Below are positions 1 through 11,994 of a stretch of DNA of 64,000 nt, piece by piece. The notes beneath the pieces were generated by a model. It was not told the DNA's origin and did not search any database. It saw only the letters and a program-made list of their open reading frames with translations. Source of the stretch: Chlorokybus atmophyticus. Lineage: Eukaryota; Streptophyta; Chlorokybophyceae; Chlorokybales; Chlorokybaceae. The translations under genes were made by a program, and so were the position numbers. Location of the stretch: contig RHPI01003642.1 in assembly GCA_009103225.1 (NCBI GenBank), forward strand, positions 455,116-519,115, written 5' to 3'. How positions within the stretch are numbered: the stretch's first letter is position 1; each line of letters opens with the position of its first letter.

Positions 1-191
1 AGACGATGCAGTATTTGTGCATGCGTGTGCACGCACCACAAAGCGCCTGCTGGCCACCTTGTGTCATCAGCAGATCGACATGGTTGCCATTGTACGTGTT
101 GTTGCTTATCATATTTCTCCCTGCAACAGGTTGCACTCTTGAGCGTTTTGTGCGGTTCAATCGATGCATCTCCCATCACCATGTCCTGTAG

Positions 192-1636
192 GTGGTGGAC
201 CTTCTGCTGGACTACTCATTTATTTGTCAATGGAGTGGTGCACTCTCAAAGGATGCAAGTGCGAACCGTAAACCAAGCACGCGCTACAGTTTGGCTGCTT
301 TTGCGCTCGACTGTTATGGCCGTCTGGTAGCTCCCGAGGAGCTGCATGCAGCGAGCCTGGCCAACCCCGCTGTGTCATTGCTGCAGCAGAACAGACGGCG
401 ATTTGCCGGTAAGCTGCGAATAGTGATTGCCGTTATGCCTGTATTGGCAGTGGCAGTCTTTGCTGATACCTTCTGAACAGGTAGCATTCAGCAAGATGCA
501 GTTGTCGGAGAACACAAGCAGAGTGCAAACCTCACGCACAGCAGCATGCTGCCGTGCACAGCACCAGTGGATGAACTTGTGGATGTGGTCAGGTGCTTGT
601 GCTCTGGCATGACTCAGGAGCCCAAGCCAAACTCGACACTCGCTACAGTCGTAACGCTGATAACGACTCGACTGAGCACACCGCATGAGGTCTCGCCCAC
701 CGTTGAACAATACGATGAGGTATCTCGAATTGTGGGGTGGCTGCATGCTGCTCACTGAGCTGCCCTGTAAACACTTGAGTGAGCTAAACAGCTCCCTCTT
801 GCTGGCAGATTCTTCCGAGGCGACCAACCTTTCCACGCCACATGTTCATTGTGGACTGCTTTTCCCGTAACCCGCTCTTGTTTCAACTACTTCAGCTGAT
901 CGCTCAGCAAAGCCCCGTGGACTTGCGGCGCTGCACAGAGCTTCCACTAACATTGCTCGCTGACACAATCGGTATCTGGCACGACCTGGCACGCACCTAT
1001 GCACACAAGTCTTCCCAGGTCTTAAGCAGTGGTTTTTTCAACAAAGCTGTACAACACGGTTGCATTGTACCATGCAGTGCATCTTTGACACTTGACACCT
1101 GTGCGGCCAGGCCCCGACAGATGCAGGCTTGGTTCAACAGACAGTGCGGGTCTTGAACCTTCTCACCGCCGTGGACTGGCTACCACACCCCATATTGCAT
1201 GCGAGTGAGATTGTTGACAAGCTTCCTGCTGCAGACGTGTGCGCTCTCCTGCAGGTTGGTCAGCTGATACGTTGCATGCACTACCATCCATATGCCTTTG
1301 CTCAAAAGCCTGCTGCAGGCGGTGTGGCACTGCTTACGGGATACTGCATCCATGCGCCGAACAATCACTACAACAGCGTCATATTCTGCCACCACTACCT
1401 CCAGCATGGCCGCCCTTTTTACTCAGAGTCCGGCATCTCTCACCCTGACTGCAGGTGCTACAACTAGCGCACCGTCCTCACTACCTGCCAATGCTCCTGC
1501 GCAAGCGCCGAGCTTTGAGACTTTGAGCATGCAAGCTGCTATCCCTCACTGGGAGCTGCAGCTGCAATCCATTTTGCACCGCAACATCGCCAGCATTGGG
1601 CCACAGTTTGCTGCATTCTACAGAGCTGATGATTGA
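192..1636 (+). CDS. INTS5: Integrator complex subunit 5, C-terminal exons (5' part outside window)
   Basis: Integrator is the nuclear complex that cleaves snRNA and other nascent transcripts; INTS5 is one of its helical-repeat scaffold subunits. Five exons join in phase: 192-408, 481-719, 809-1018, 1111-1254 and 1319-1636 (TGA). The product matches my knowledge of the INTS5 C-terminus: a FSRNPLLFQLLQL segment (the human protein has a similar REQPLLFELLKL), then LLQAVWHCLRD, then SILHRNIASIG close to the end. A Ser/Thr/Ala-rich linker sits before the last conserved helix. Introns are 62-92 nt. The 5' part of the gene lies left of the window, and position 192 is a splice acceptor, not a start. 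The frame is open throughout, so the gene looks functional. Another Integrator subunit is possible but less likely. Confidence 0.75.
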
Positions 1637-2321
1637 GTTGATAAACATGGTTGTGACTCTACAGTGTGCCCTGCATGCATCTGAACGAGACTTCTTGGTG
1701 TCGGTTTGAGGTTGATTGCAAGAAGCAACGGGCAATGATGCGATGATTGTTGTAGTTGAAGTTGTCTCAATCATAAAGCACAAACCTACCAGGCAGCTGC
1801 AGCAAGTCATCTCTGGACATGGCCAACACAAGCTAAGTATAGTACAAGCAAACTGCACCCGCAAGGCAACACATTGCACCTTCTGCGAGTGTTACCTACA
1901 GCATTGCTCAAATCAATGTTGTTATATACATGGTCCAGTTCAAAGCACCATTGGTGCAATTGCTTGAACAGCAAGCCACCTTAATGGATCTCGTTGTTGA
2001 GTGTTACGTGCTTGCGCACATCTAAACAGAACTACCAAGTTGACACCCTCGGCCAAGTTGTAGGATGCTTCATTAAAATTGATTTCACCCCCCACCTTCC
2101 CCTTCCCCCTCAATTGTGTGTGTTTTGCACTCTGATAACGTATTTAAGCACAAGTTGTGATACTTGATACGCGATCACATAATCGTGTTCACATTTTACC
2201 TCGACGCAACTGAACATTGACATTACGTTGTCATATCATGAGTACGACGTAGTTGTCATTATGAAGTTGCAACAAGCAAGTTACTCTTTGCAACTTTATT
2301 ATGACAATCATGACATCATTA

Positions 2322-2356
<35 letters not shown>

Positions 2357-2890
2357 TACGATAATTCATTATGTGATGCCTTATCAGCGTATATTATAAT
2401 GTGGAATAAATTTGCCATGACAGAATAGATCTCATTGCCATGCAGCAGTAGTCATGCTGCATAACAATGTTCGGGTACATCACTACATCACTACTGGTAC
2501 AATTCAAGCATGTGTTGTACTCATCATGTCATGTTCATTTACAACATGATGGCTTTGTTGATGTCATGCAACTACAGGACGCAAAACGGATATGCTGATA
2601 TCGCGGGACAACATGTGACGAACACGCGCCTGGTCCAGCAGCGTTGGCCGCGGCGGCGGCGGCGAAGGCGGTGGAGGTCAGGAGAGCGCCGACGATTGCT
2701 ATAATCAGGTCATTTGTCTTCCGTGTAAAGCTCTTGGATCTAGGCGGTACTCTGGCGGCTAAGGCATAGCACTCTGGCGCACGGGTTTCAGCTGGCGGCG
2801 GCGGCGGCGGTGCCCCGCTGGGCCCTCTTCTCTCCAAGGCTCAGCTCACTCAGGCGCCCCTTGGGTCGACGGGCGGCGTTGCGTCGCGGG
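1637..2890. other. intergenic, INTS5 3' flank and DUS1 5' flank
   Basis: No convincing coding sequence. The first half is AT-richer 3' flank. It contains one (TA)n run at 2324-2354. The last 250 bases are GC-rich with CGG/CGC repeats and lead into the DUS1 start, so they probably hold its promoter and 5' UTR. Confidence 0.6.
2324..2354. repeat. (TA)n microsatellite
   Basis: Uninterrupted TA dinucleotides over about 30 bases. Confidence 0.95.
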
Positions 2891-4955
2891 ATGGCCGTCG
2901 CCGCGTCCATCGCCAGTGACGTGGAGGACAACGCCCCCGGCACTTCGGGCCAGGAGTCGCCGTCGCAGCAACAGCATGCAGCTCAGCAGCAGGAGAAGCC
3001 CGCCGCTGGACTCGCGCTAACGCACAGCGAGCGCGCCTGGGCTCACTTCCGCAAACTGGTATGGCATGCAGGGGATATACAAAGTTAACAGCAACAACTA
3101 GGAATACAATATTATTCAAGACAATGTGATAGCATCAACCTCAACCGCAGAAAGTCGCTCACGAAGAGTAGTTATATTACTTACATACGCGCGAGCAGAT
3201 TAAGCTTTTCCTACACGAGATTCATCAACATTCATTAAGGACTAGGGGGCACTGCGATGGGCATCTTGGTACAGAAGCCTGCTCATACCAACCTGTTATT
3301 CTATACCTGCAATCAAAGCAGAGTGTGTATGTTCGCAAGCTTCAGCCATGCGCTACCCAAGCATAATTAGCGTTGTTGTCAATGCAGTTGTTGTCACGGT
3401 GGTCTACTCATATCTCAAACCTCCTTTCCAAACTGTGCGGACTGCACATCAGTTGCATGCAATACTGTCATTAACAATGCGCCTTAGCAACAGTCTGTCA
3501 TGTTAACTCCACAGCAAAGAATACGATCGCTCTTACACAATAGTGGAGGTCCGTCAGCTGCCCTATGCAAATGGCTAACCTTGGACAGGCAGCGTGTTGT
3601 TGCATGCGCTCTCCAATCTAGTCACTTATTCTCCTGGGCTTGAATAGAGTCAACTATGTGCGTGTATGTTCAGGGCTCGCCAAAGCATCATGTTGCGCCA
3701 ATGGTGGACCAGTCCGAACTGCCGTTCAGGATGCTGTGTCGGAGATATGGTGCGGATGCAGCATACACGCCCATGCTGCACTCGCGGTTGTTCAAGGAGG
3801 GCGCAGCTTACAGGGACGAGCACTTCACCACATGCGCGGAAGACCGACCTTTGTGGGTTCAGTTCTGCGCCAATGACCCGGACGTGCTGCTGGAGGCGGC
3901 GCGATACGTCGAGCCTCATTGCGACTATATTGACATCAATCTTGGCTGCCCACAGGTGCATACAATCATGATTACGAGTGTTGTGTCTGCATGGTTGTCT
4001 GCCAGCTACAAGTGTGTGATTGAGTTGAGTATTATCTACTGTGCCTGCAGAGGATAGCCAAGCGTGGGAGGTATGGAGCGTTTTTGATGGATGACATCCC
4101 TTTGATCTGCCGGATGGTCAACAAGCTGGCCACAAACTTGTCCACACCAGTATCCGTGAAGATCAGGAGGTTCCGTGACATCGAGGAAACAGTGCGTTAC
4201 GCAAAGCAACTTGAAGAAGCTGGTGCTTCGTTGATTGCAGTGCATGGAAGAACAAGAGAAGAGAAGAGCGGAGCCCTGCGCGCAAACTTGGAGGTACGCA
4301 TAGCGCGTGTGTGAAACCCACAACATGAAGTCACGTGCGTTTTTTCATCATATGTACGTCGGGATTGGTCACTTCTGTTGTTGCTGTACAGGTGATTAGG
4401 CGAGTAAAGGAGGCGGTAAGCGTGCCAGTGCTCGGCAATGGCAACATTAGGCACCTGGAGGACGCGCACGAACACATGCGGATTACAGGTGTGGACGGCG
4501 TGTTGTCGGCAGAGTCGTTGCTGGAGAACCCGGCTCTCTTCTCCGGAAGGCTGCTTGCTGGTGAGGGTGAGTTGTGCGCGGACCCCATCGAGCTGTGCCT
4601 GGAGTACCTGGAGCTCTGTCGCACGTACCCAACGGCCATGCGCATGGTTCGCGGCCACGTGCACAAGATGCTGGGGTGCTGGTTCTCCGTCCACCCTGAC
4701 GTGCGGCAAAACCTTAACAACAACTGGAAGCTGACGATCGACTGGCTGGTGGACATGTGCAAAGAGTTGCAGCGACGTAATGCGGCGAATCCGACTCTGC
4801 AACCGGTTCTTAACTCTTCAGGCAGCTCAGATGCTGCCAGTCAGCAGAGTGAGCCTGCTACGTCTGACAGGTTGTTGCAGCTTCGGCAGTTAAAGAAAGC
4901 CAAGGTCGAGGGGGATGGTGCAACCACTGTTGCTTTGGAGGCTGCAACATGTTGA
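2891..4955 (+). CDS. DUS1: tRNA-dihydrouridine synthase, Dus1 family (tRNA D16/D17)
   Basis: Flavoenzyme that reduces uridine to dihydrouridine in the D-loop of tRNA. Exons: 2891-3058, 3674-3955, 4051-4293, 4392-4955 (TGA); all junctions are phase 0 and give 418 residues. The start is the first ATG of the open exon; the first 45 residues are Ser/Gln/Ala-rich and poorly conserved. Visible motifs: APMVDQSELPFR (FMN-binding first strand, about residue 62), NLGCPQ with the catalytic cysteine at the end of exon 2, RYGAFLM after it, VHGRTREEK, GNGNI and SAESLLENPALF. The C-terminal helical domain RMVRGHVHKML fits Dus1 rather than Dus2 or Dus3. Intron 1 is long (615 nt), the others under 100 nt. A low-complexity tail ends the protein. 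No defects seen. Confidence 0.93.
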
Positions 4956-7343
4956 CATTTCCTTGATGTTAACACTGTTGCCGGTAGCTAAGTCAATTCC
5001 AGTCAGTGCCATGAACATGTGGTGCGAAGTAAAGCGCATAGTGAAATGCTGTTGAAGCAAGCAGTTAGCACTGTTGAGAGTAGTATTCGTAGCTAATGAC
5101 GCACACGGCAATAGTGAGTTGTAGTGCGGTTGTGTTCACAATGATTGCTCAAGTAGTTGACTGCGGTGATTATTATGTACTACACGTTCAGCGGTATCTT
5201 ATGGTCACCATTTGCTGATGAATTGCCATGCCAATTGATTCATCAAACAATACCTGGTACTATTATGTGCACAGCCGACGTTACCATGTACAAAACGCAG
5301 TCATCAATTAGACGCAAAAGTTGCGAGTAAGCACAGCCATCCTTTGATACAATCGGCGCACTTGTTCCAAATGAATTCAAACATTGCATGTAGCCCGCTG
5401 CTTGCGTGTCAAAACTGCAAAATCTGTGTGGTAAAGCGAGCCGGAAACCAGATCTTCACATCATGCTATATCGTGCATAATGCGCGCAATCAATTTCACA
5501 GGCTTTTCCAACCAGCCATATGTGCTCCTCAATACTATCTAGGCGTGCAATAAGAGCTGCATATCCGTTGTCCATGCACAGCACCCACCATTCCAAGCAA
5601 TATACCTGCATTCGACAGCCAACACCACCGGGCACAGCCATTTGCCTATATGTCTACTACCAGCTACCCCAGTCTCCATGGTCACACAAACACCTGTCTC
5701 TTAGGTAACGACCAGCACAAAAGTGCATCAGCTCGCCCTGCTGCTCGCGCTCATGCTCGCAAGGTCGCAGGAGTTGTTATAACCGTAACATCACGCATCA
5801 TTGCGTCGCATCCCGGCTTGGGTTGCGCCCCACATGTCGAGCCATCTCTGCGGCGTGCTCTTGCTCTCAAGATCACAAATGTCGCAACATAACTTCACGC
5901 GTCGTCGCATTGCGCATCTTTGCCCGGGTTGGGTGCCACATGTCGATCCGTCGCCAAGGGTTTCAACCTACAACAACAGTATCACGGGGCGTAATTGGCG
6001 CCTGAGACAGTAAGCAATCATTATTTGCCATGATGCCTGCATGCCTAGGTGATGAAGCTGATCCAGACTGCACCCGGAACACTGGCATCAAGAGAGACAA
6101 CGCGGCCTCTACATTGAAATACTGGCCTTTGATGACTGATAATTACCACAGGCGAACAAGTCTCAGAAAGTGTGAGTGTGAGTATGAGTGACTGTTACAT
6201 AGCTCAGCTATCGAGTTTTGATGGGTGACTGGCGTGAGATCTGTAGTGAGCTGGTATACTTGGACACTTTCAGTGCTCGTTGAACTCTGGGACGCACTGG
6301 CCTTATGTACGCTGTGAGAGCACACCACATGCAAGTTAAAACTGGCGCAGATACGAGCTTGTCTTCAATCTATCAAGGCGTCCCGGCATGCTCTGCAACA
6401 CAATCACGGCGATGCGCGCCGTTGAATGCATTGCAAATCTTACACGTTGCTCAAGCATGGCTGATTGTTGGCCATGCCACAGGTGGGTGCACAGCATGAC
6501 ACCAAGTCAGGCGAATGCAGAAGGCCTGCAATTTGCTGGCGTTGTACACTCAGATAATGACACAGACGTTGGTGACTCCCTGCTGCATCAGGGAGGCAAG
6601 CCAAAGGCCATAAGCAGTGGCCAGCGCGCAGTTTGAGGCCATACAGTGCCCCGCACACCGTCTCCTGCATGGGAGTCCTGAAAGCGTTTAGTGCAGCAAC
6701 TGGCGATGAGCTGCTAACAAGCTGCCTGCCACCCCTGAACATATCCGGAAATCCTCAATAGGTGATTGACCTGAGGTCAGGGCCATGCATGGAAGCGCAA
6801 CTACCGTAACTTTAACACAATTCTAGAGATGGTTTGCGAACTCGCAGACCAGGCATACAGAGCACAGGACACAAGCAGGTTTTACAACCAACTTCATGAA
6901 TCCATGCCTAACGCGATGCACCCAGCCTGCCTCACCTCTTGGACTTGGGCGCCTATGTTCCTGACAACCTTCTGGGCCTGCACACGGGCTCGTTGGCCTA
7001 CAAAGCCAGCCAGCAACCAGCCAGCATTGCAGCAAGAGCTACAAGTTCCGCAATTTACAGGACTACACCCTGGTACCTAACGTATCAAGATAGTCTAGAA
7101 CGCAAGGCAGCACTGGTGCAACCACGGAACAATGGCCAGCAGAGCAAGGACAGATCCAAAGCAGATACATGGCAGCTGCTTGCATACTTCAACACCATGC
7201 AGCGGGACGGATAGCCACAAGCAAAAGCAGAAGGCAAGACGCAATGGCATCGCATCGCAATGACCCACCACTTGGCACATCTCCAAAATCAACTGAGGCA
7301 TAGGACACCACGTGACTGCGCACAGCAGAACAATCACACCGGC
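4956..7343. other. intergenic, no recognised gene
   Basis: About 2.4 kb between two convergent genes. Short open frames exist (for example 6939-7214 +, 91 codons, starting from TTG) but none shows a recognisable domain or a convincing exon series. I see no repeat structure that explains it. Confidence 0.5.
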
Positions 7344-9652
7344 TCATGATGCTCCAGGAGCAGGCTGATCGGTGCCAGGTGCAGCTTGTGTGCCAGGAGC
7401 TGGCTGTTGGTAATAACCCTGCTGAGAGTAATCGTAACCTTGGTAATAGCCTTGCCCTCCATAACCAGGGTAAGCTTGCTGAGCACCATATCCCTGCTGT
7501 GCATATCTGCAACACGGACGCCATGAGCCATGCATGACAACAACAAACCTTTAATGCATATGGCTTTGCTCGCTTGCATACATACCCGGCATAAGGGTCT
7601 GTTGCAGGTGCTTGACCTGCTGGAGCTGCGGCAGCTGTCTGCCCCTGTGGCTGTGCTTGTGCTTGTGCTTGAGGTTGCTGATAGTAATTGTACGCCTGCA
7701 TTACAAAAATTCCTCTCAGCACTGGAGACCCCCGTGAAATGTTTTATTGCTTCAGATACCTGTTGATCGTAGCCGGTCTGGTAAGGCTGCTGATAACCAC
7801 CATACTGGGCATACCCAGCGTATTGCGGGTACCCGCCATACTGGGGAGCAGCTGCCGCAGGGTAGCCACCAGCACCAGTAGGTGATGTGGACGCCCTGTA
7901 GCCACCACCACCACCACCACCACCAGTTCTGGGCCCCTCACCAGCACATACTTCACGGACAAGCTGTTCTGCTATGTCCGTAGCATACTTAGGGCCAATC
8001 AATGTTACTACACGCTCTGTTGCCCCAGGCTCCGTCTCGCGATCACTTTGCACCTGTTACAAGTTCGCCAGATTGTGCACATGGTAAACTAAGGGACATG
8101 GGTGCAGCAGATCAAAGACTGTACCTGGATGCGAGCACCAGAGCGATTTTGCAAATTTTTGATTGTCTCTCCCGCTTTGCCGATAATCAACCCCACCTGC
8201 CATGCAAACTGAGGTTAGAAGTAGTTCTAAAGCTGAGTAGTTCAAGCTCTTGCGGGCAAGAGTCACCTTGCTGTTTGGCACTTTGATCTGGACCTGTTCT
8301 TGGCCCTGGCCCTGGCCCTGGCCCTGGCCAGCCTGCTGCATTGGAGCGCGCGGAGCACCAGGCGATAACCCCATTGCTGCCTGCTAGTAGTGCGACCAGT
8401 TAGCAACCACCATGGCAAGTACAGCACTGAGCCTAGACAAAGCATGTAACGACCAGCACAAACTGACCCCATCTATCACTTCTCGAATCAAGCGTTCGGC
8501 CCTGTCGATCTGATCATAAGTGCCAGTCAGCTCAATCTGCCTGTCTGTTGCAGATGGATCGCTTTCTGCATCGCGCTGCACTTGAATTCGCGCGCCTGAC
8601 TGGTTTTGCAAGTACTTGATGGTCTCACCGCCTTTGCCAATGACAAGGCCAACCTGTCCAAGGTAGCACATGTTATAACTTGAAGTGGCTAGCAAAACGA
8701 CCACAACCAAGCAACTCAGGTTACTGCGCACCTTGGCATTGGGGATCATGATGTGACGAGATGTGGGTGCACCGAAGGAACCGCCGCCCGCAGGAGCAGG
8801 TGGTTGGTAGCCAGGAGGCGGACCTTGAAAGGCCTGCTGGTAATGTGCCCCTGGATCATCTGCACAATCAAGTCATTGGTCAGAAAGCGCTGCGGTGTAA
8901 GTGTCATGTAGTTGAGCCCAGTCGCACACCTCGCAATGTGCCATTTATCTCTGCAACGTGTCGCAACTGATCCTGCTTGACTTGATTCCGTTTTTCATCA
9001 TCAAAGAGCAACTCTTTAACCATGTTTGCGGCGATGCTCACACTATCCGGGTCATCACCCGTCACCAGAACATGCAAGTCGTCATCCCCGTCCTCATCAT
9101 CTTGCCCAGTCTGACAAGGTAGCGGTGTTCATGTCCTATGGCTGACACGGTACAAGTGTGCTGCATGCAGGTTGCCCAAAGACAAGCTCACATACCTTGG
9201 ATGAGCCTCTGCCACGAATCAAAATCTTAGCACCGGACTCGGCCTCCATCTTCTTCTGCTGACTGCCTCGCGGGCCGATGATCAAACCTGGAAAAGACAA
9301 AACATGTCATGAGACCCACACACCATGCAACGGCTCAAGCATACAAGTCATGCACCGCTGTCTCACCAATGAAGTTGAAGTCTGGATGCTCCTTGACAGG
9401 AATGTAGATCTTTTCTTCAAACTTATGTTCTCTGAGCCTTTTGGCTTCTGGGGCACCGGCCGTGAGGCGGGCGGCTATTTCTGCGGCCTTCCGCTTGGCG
9501 AGGTCGAAGTCACTCGCAGGAGGAGGAACGCTGTGGTAACCTCCTCCAGGCATGTCGTCTAAGGGCCGCTTGCTGCCGGCCAAGCCAGCGCCATTTTCAT
9601 CGCCGGAGGCTGCAGCAGGCTGCCCGGCGTAAGCACCACCGTCGTCAGCCAT
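7344..9652 (-). CDS. Three-KH-domain RNA-binding protein (SF1-like KH1, FUBP-like KH2/KH3)
   Basis: Probable nuclear single-stranded RNA/DNA-binding protein acting in splicing or transcript regulation. Ten exons on the minus strand: 9652-9367, 9287-9196, 9110-8930, 8859-8732, 8653-8468, 8380-8267, 8196-8125, 8053-7760, 7695-7586, 7506-7344; phases close to give 541 residues. KH1 (about 77-155) has the GPRG loop and an extended SF1/BBP-like flank ([16 protein letters not shown]). KH2 (about 218-292) has GKGG and KH3 (about 318-395) GKAG, both followed by the ARIQVQRD-type strand seen in FUBP/KHSRP proteins. A GQ repeat precedes KH3. The C-terminal 140 residues are Gly/Tyr/Gln-rich with [12 protein letters not shown]-type repeats, likely disordered. 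The start is the ATG at 9652, 459 bases from the divergent SCL30-like gene. Domain order is clear; the exact orthologue is not. Confidence 0.9.
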
Positions 9653-10111
9653 GCTTGGAGCACAATGCCTCCACGGACAACAGCACGACAACAACCACTA
9701 CAGCTACCACCACTCAGCCGCAACCGACACAGCCGACGTTCCCCGCCACCCAGCTGCCGCCCCCGCCGCCGTTACCGCCCTGCTGCACGTTGCTGAGGCG
9801 GACATGCGCTAGGGTTACAGCGACGCGCGCTCCTCACCCATGGCAAAACACCGCGCCCGGGCATTCCTCCAACGCAATTTTTGCGCATGGCTGGTGCCAA
9901 TCGGGCTTACCCTTCCTGGTCAACTCAGCCGGTTGATGCAGTATGTTTCGCCTGCAGCCGCTGGCCATGATAACAAGACAAGACCAACAGCGGACGCTGC
10001 GATATACATGTGGCGGGCAACGTTGGCGACATAGTTCTGCGCGTTGCCGGCGTGGGCGGTGGGTTCTGCGGCTACGGGACAAGCTCGCCGTGGCTGTTGT
10101 CCAGCGTAGAA
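9653..10111. promoter_or_regulatory. bidirectional promoter region between two RNA-processing genes
   Basis: The ATGs of the KH protein (minus) and the SCL30-like protein (plus) are 459 bases apart, head to head, with no intervening gene. The region is GC-rich, with a CCGCCGTTACCGCCC tract near 9765. Shared regulation is an inference from the layout. Confidence 0.6.
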
Positions 10112-11994
10112 ATGGGTCGGAGCCGCTCCTACAGTCCGCCTCCGCGGGACCGTGATTACAGGGACAGCTACCGGAGCGGGCATGGCGGTGGTGACGGGCA
10201 CTACCGTGGGGGCGGCGGAGGCGGAGGCGGCGGAGGCGGAGGCGGAGGCGGAGGTGGAGGTGGAGGTGGAGGCTACTCTAGGGACCGTGGTTCGGCGCCC
10301 AAGAGTACTACCAGTCTGCTTGTCCGCAACATTGCACGGGATCTGCGGTGAGTTTCTTTGTAATGCACGGAAGCATGTTCTGCGTACGTGACAGCGAAGC
10401 GACCTGCTGCCTTTATCTCGCCGTGTTAAATCTGTTCGTTTTACAGGAGCTCGGAAGAACTTCGGGGCCACTTTGAGCGCTACGGTCCTGTGAAGGACGT
10501 ATACTTGCCGAAAGGTGCGTAGGAGGCTGCAGAATGCAGTCCTTGTAAAGTGTTTCCCAGTGTTTTGTGCTACGAAAGCGTTACGCTGATACCACGGCTG
10601 TGTTGTCGTGCAGATTACTACAGCGGGTGAGCAGCTCACTGGCGCTGTCGGGTCATGTTGTTTATGCACACGTGACGACGTCGTGTTTATTGCATATACT
10701 ATGGCATCACGAGTTACCCGGTCAAGGTTTGATGGTCATGGTCCCTTTTTGCAATAGTCACGCCTGGCAATCCGCCGCAAAGGATGCGGCATGCTTGGTG
10801 GCCGTGGTCAAGTAGAGGCAGAAGTTGAGTTGAGACCAAGTGAAAGCAACTGATGTTCATGAAGCATGCCCCCGGGGCGAATTGTTGCCAAGTCTCCTTG
10901 CTGCACCATGGCTTTGAAGAGTTCATGTCACAAGTCAAGTTTAGAAAGAATCAAGCATGTCGTTGAAGTGTACCTGTGAAGCATGTCTTAAAGAAGCTGC
11001 ATGGGAGGTAAGCCTCGCACAGGGGCTGCTCAGGCGTTCGGTCTTGAGTCATTTCTTGCTCGGAAGTTGAGGACCCATTGTTCTGACATGCTTTTCTACA
11101 GAGAAATGCGCGGGTTTGGTTTCGTGCAATTCATCAATCCTGAAGACGCGTCAGACGCGCAGTATAATCTGGATCGGAGCGTCATTGCAGGCCGTGAAGT
11201 GACAGTGGTATTTGCAGAAGAGTCCCGGAAAACACCTCAGGAGATGCGGTCGAAGGAGCGTACAGGGTACGCATCATTGCAAGGCTGTCGCACATGTTGG
11301 CTAGTAACAGACCCCAAACAAGTATTGTCCTTGCAGGCCACGTAGCTCCGGGGGTCGTCGCGGACGGTCTCCTCCTCGACACAGTCGCAGATGTAAGTTG
11401 AGAGATATGTGTGGTATTTTATATTTCTGTGATGTAAAACTCATTGACGTTATGTTGATTTTGTAGCCCGCTCCCGGTCTCCATACAGAGCAAGAGATAG
11501 GTCACGCTCTCCTTACGAGAGACGCCGCTCTCCACATGATCGCCGCCGGTCGCCATCACCATATGAGCGCCGGCGCTCTCGGCCGCAGTCACCTACTCCA
11601 CCTCCTCGAGGGACATCCAGGTGTGGTTCACTTGCAAATGCCGCTATGCCTCGTGTGCATGGTAGTCATGTGTGTGAGAGCCCAGACTTAGAGACTTGAC
11701 TGAAACACTTTGCGTCGCAGGTCACCTTCCCCTCCTCCACGGGACAGATCCCATTCTCCAAGGCGTGCAGCTCCAGAGGATCGCGATGATCGCGATTACG
11801 CTCCCGCCAGTGCAGACCGATCTCCGCCACCCAAGGACAGGTACATAATGTGCTCACGCTATGACAGCATAGCCTATAGCTTGCATCTCAAGACTTGAAG
11901 CAAGGCAGCAGGTTGATTCTTGCGTTGATTCAGATCGCCTCCTCCACGGTCCCCTCCTCCACGCTCGCCTTCTCCACGCTCAGGGGACGAGTAG
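10112..11994 (+). CDS. SCL30: SCL30-like SR splicing factor (plant-type SC35-like)
   Basis: Nuclear splicing regulator that binds exonic enhancers through one RRM and recruits the spliceosome through its RS tail. Eight exons: 10112-10347, 10447-10514, 10614-10626, 11102-11266, 11337-11392, 11467-11620, 11721-11840, 11934-11994 (TAG); phases close to 290 residues. The N-terminus MGRSRSYSPPPRDR leads to a run of more than 20 glycines, then the RRM: LLVRNI (RNP2), VKDVYLPKDYYSGEMRG, RGFGFVQF (RNP1), VVFAEESRKTPQEMR. The VFAEE segment is typical of plant SCL30/SCL33 proteins. The rest is an Arg-Ser/Pro tail. The 13-nt exon at 10614-10626 supplies DYYS and is required for the RRM to be in frame. 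The following 475-nt intron is by far the longest, as in plant SR genes where it hosts alternative splicing. Confidence 0.92.

Noticed and set aside
6939-7214. Plus-strand open frame of 91 codons
   Set aside because: Begins with TTG, has no recognisable domain and no upstream exon that joins in phase.
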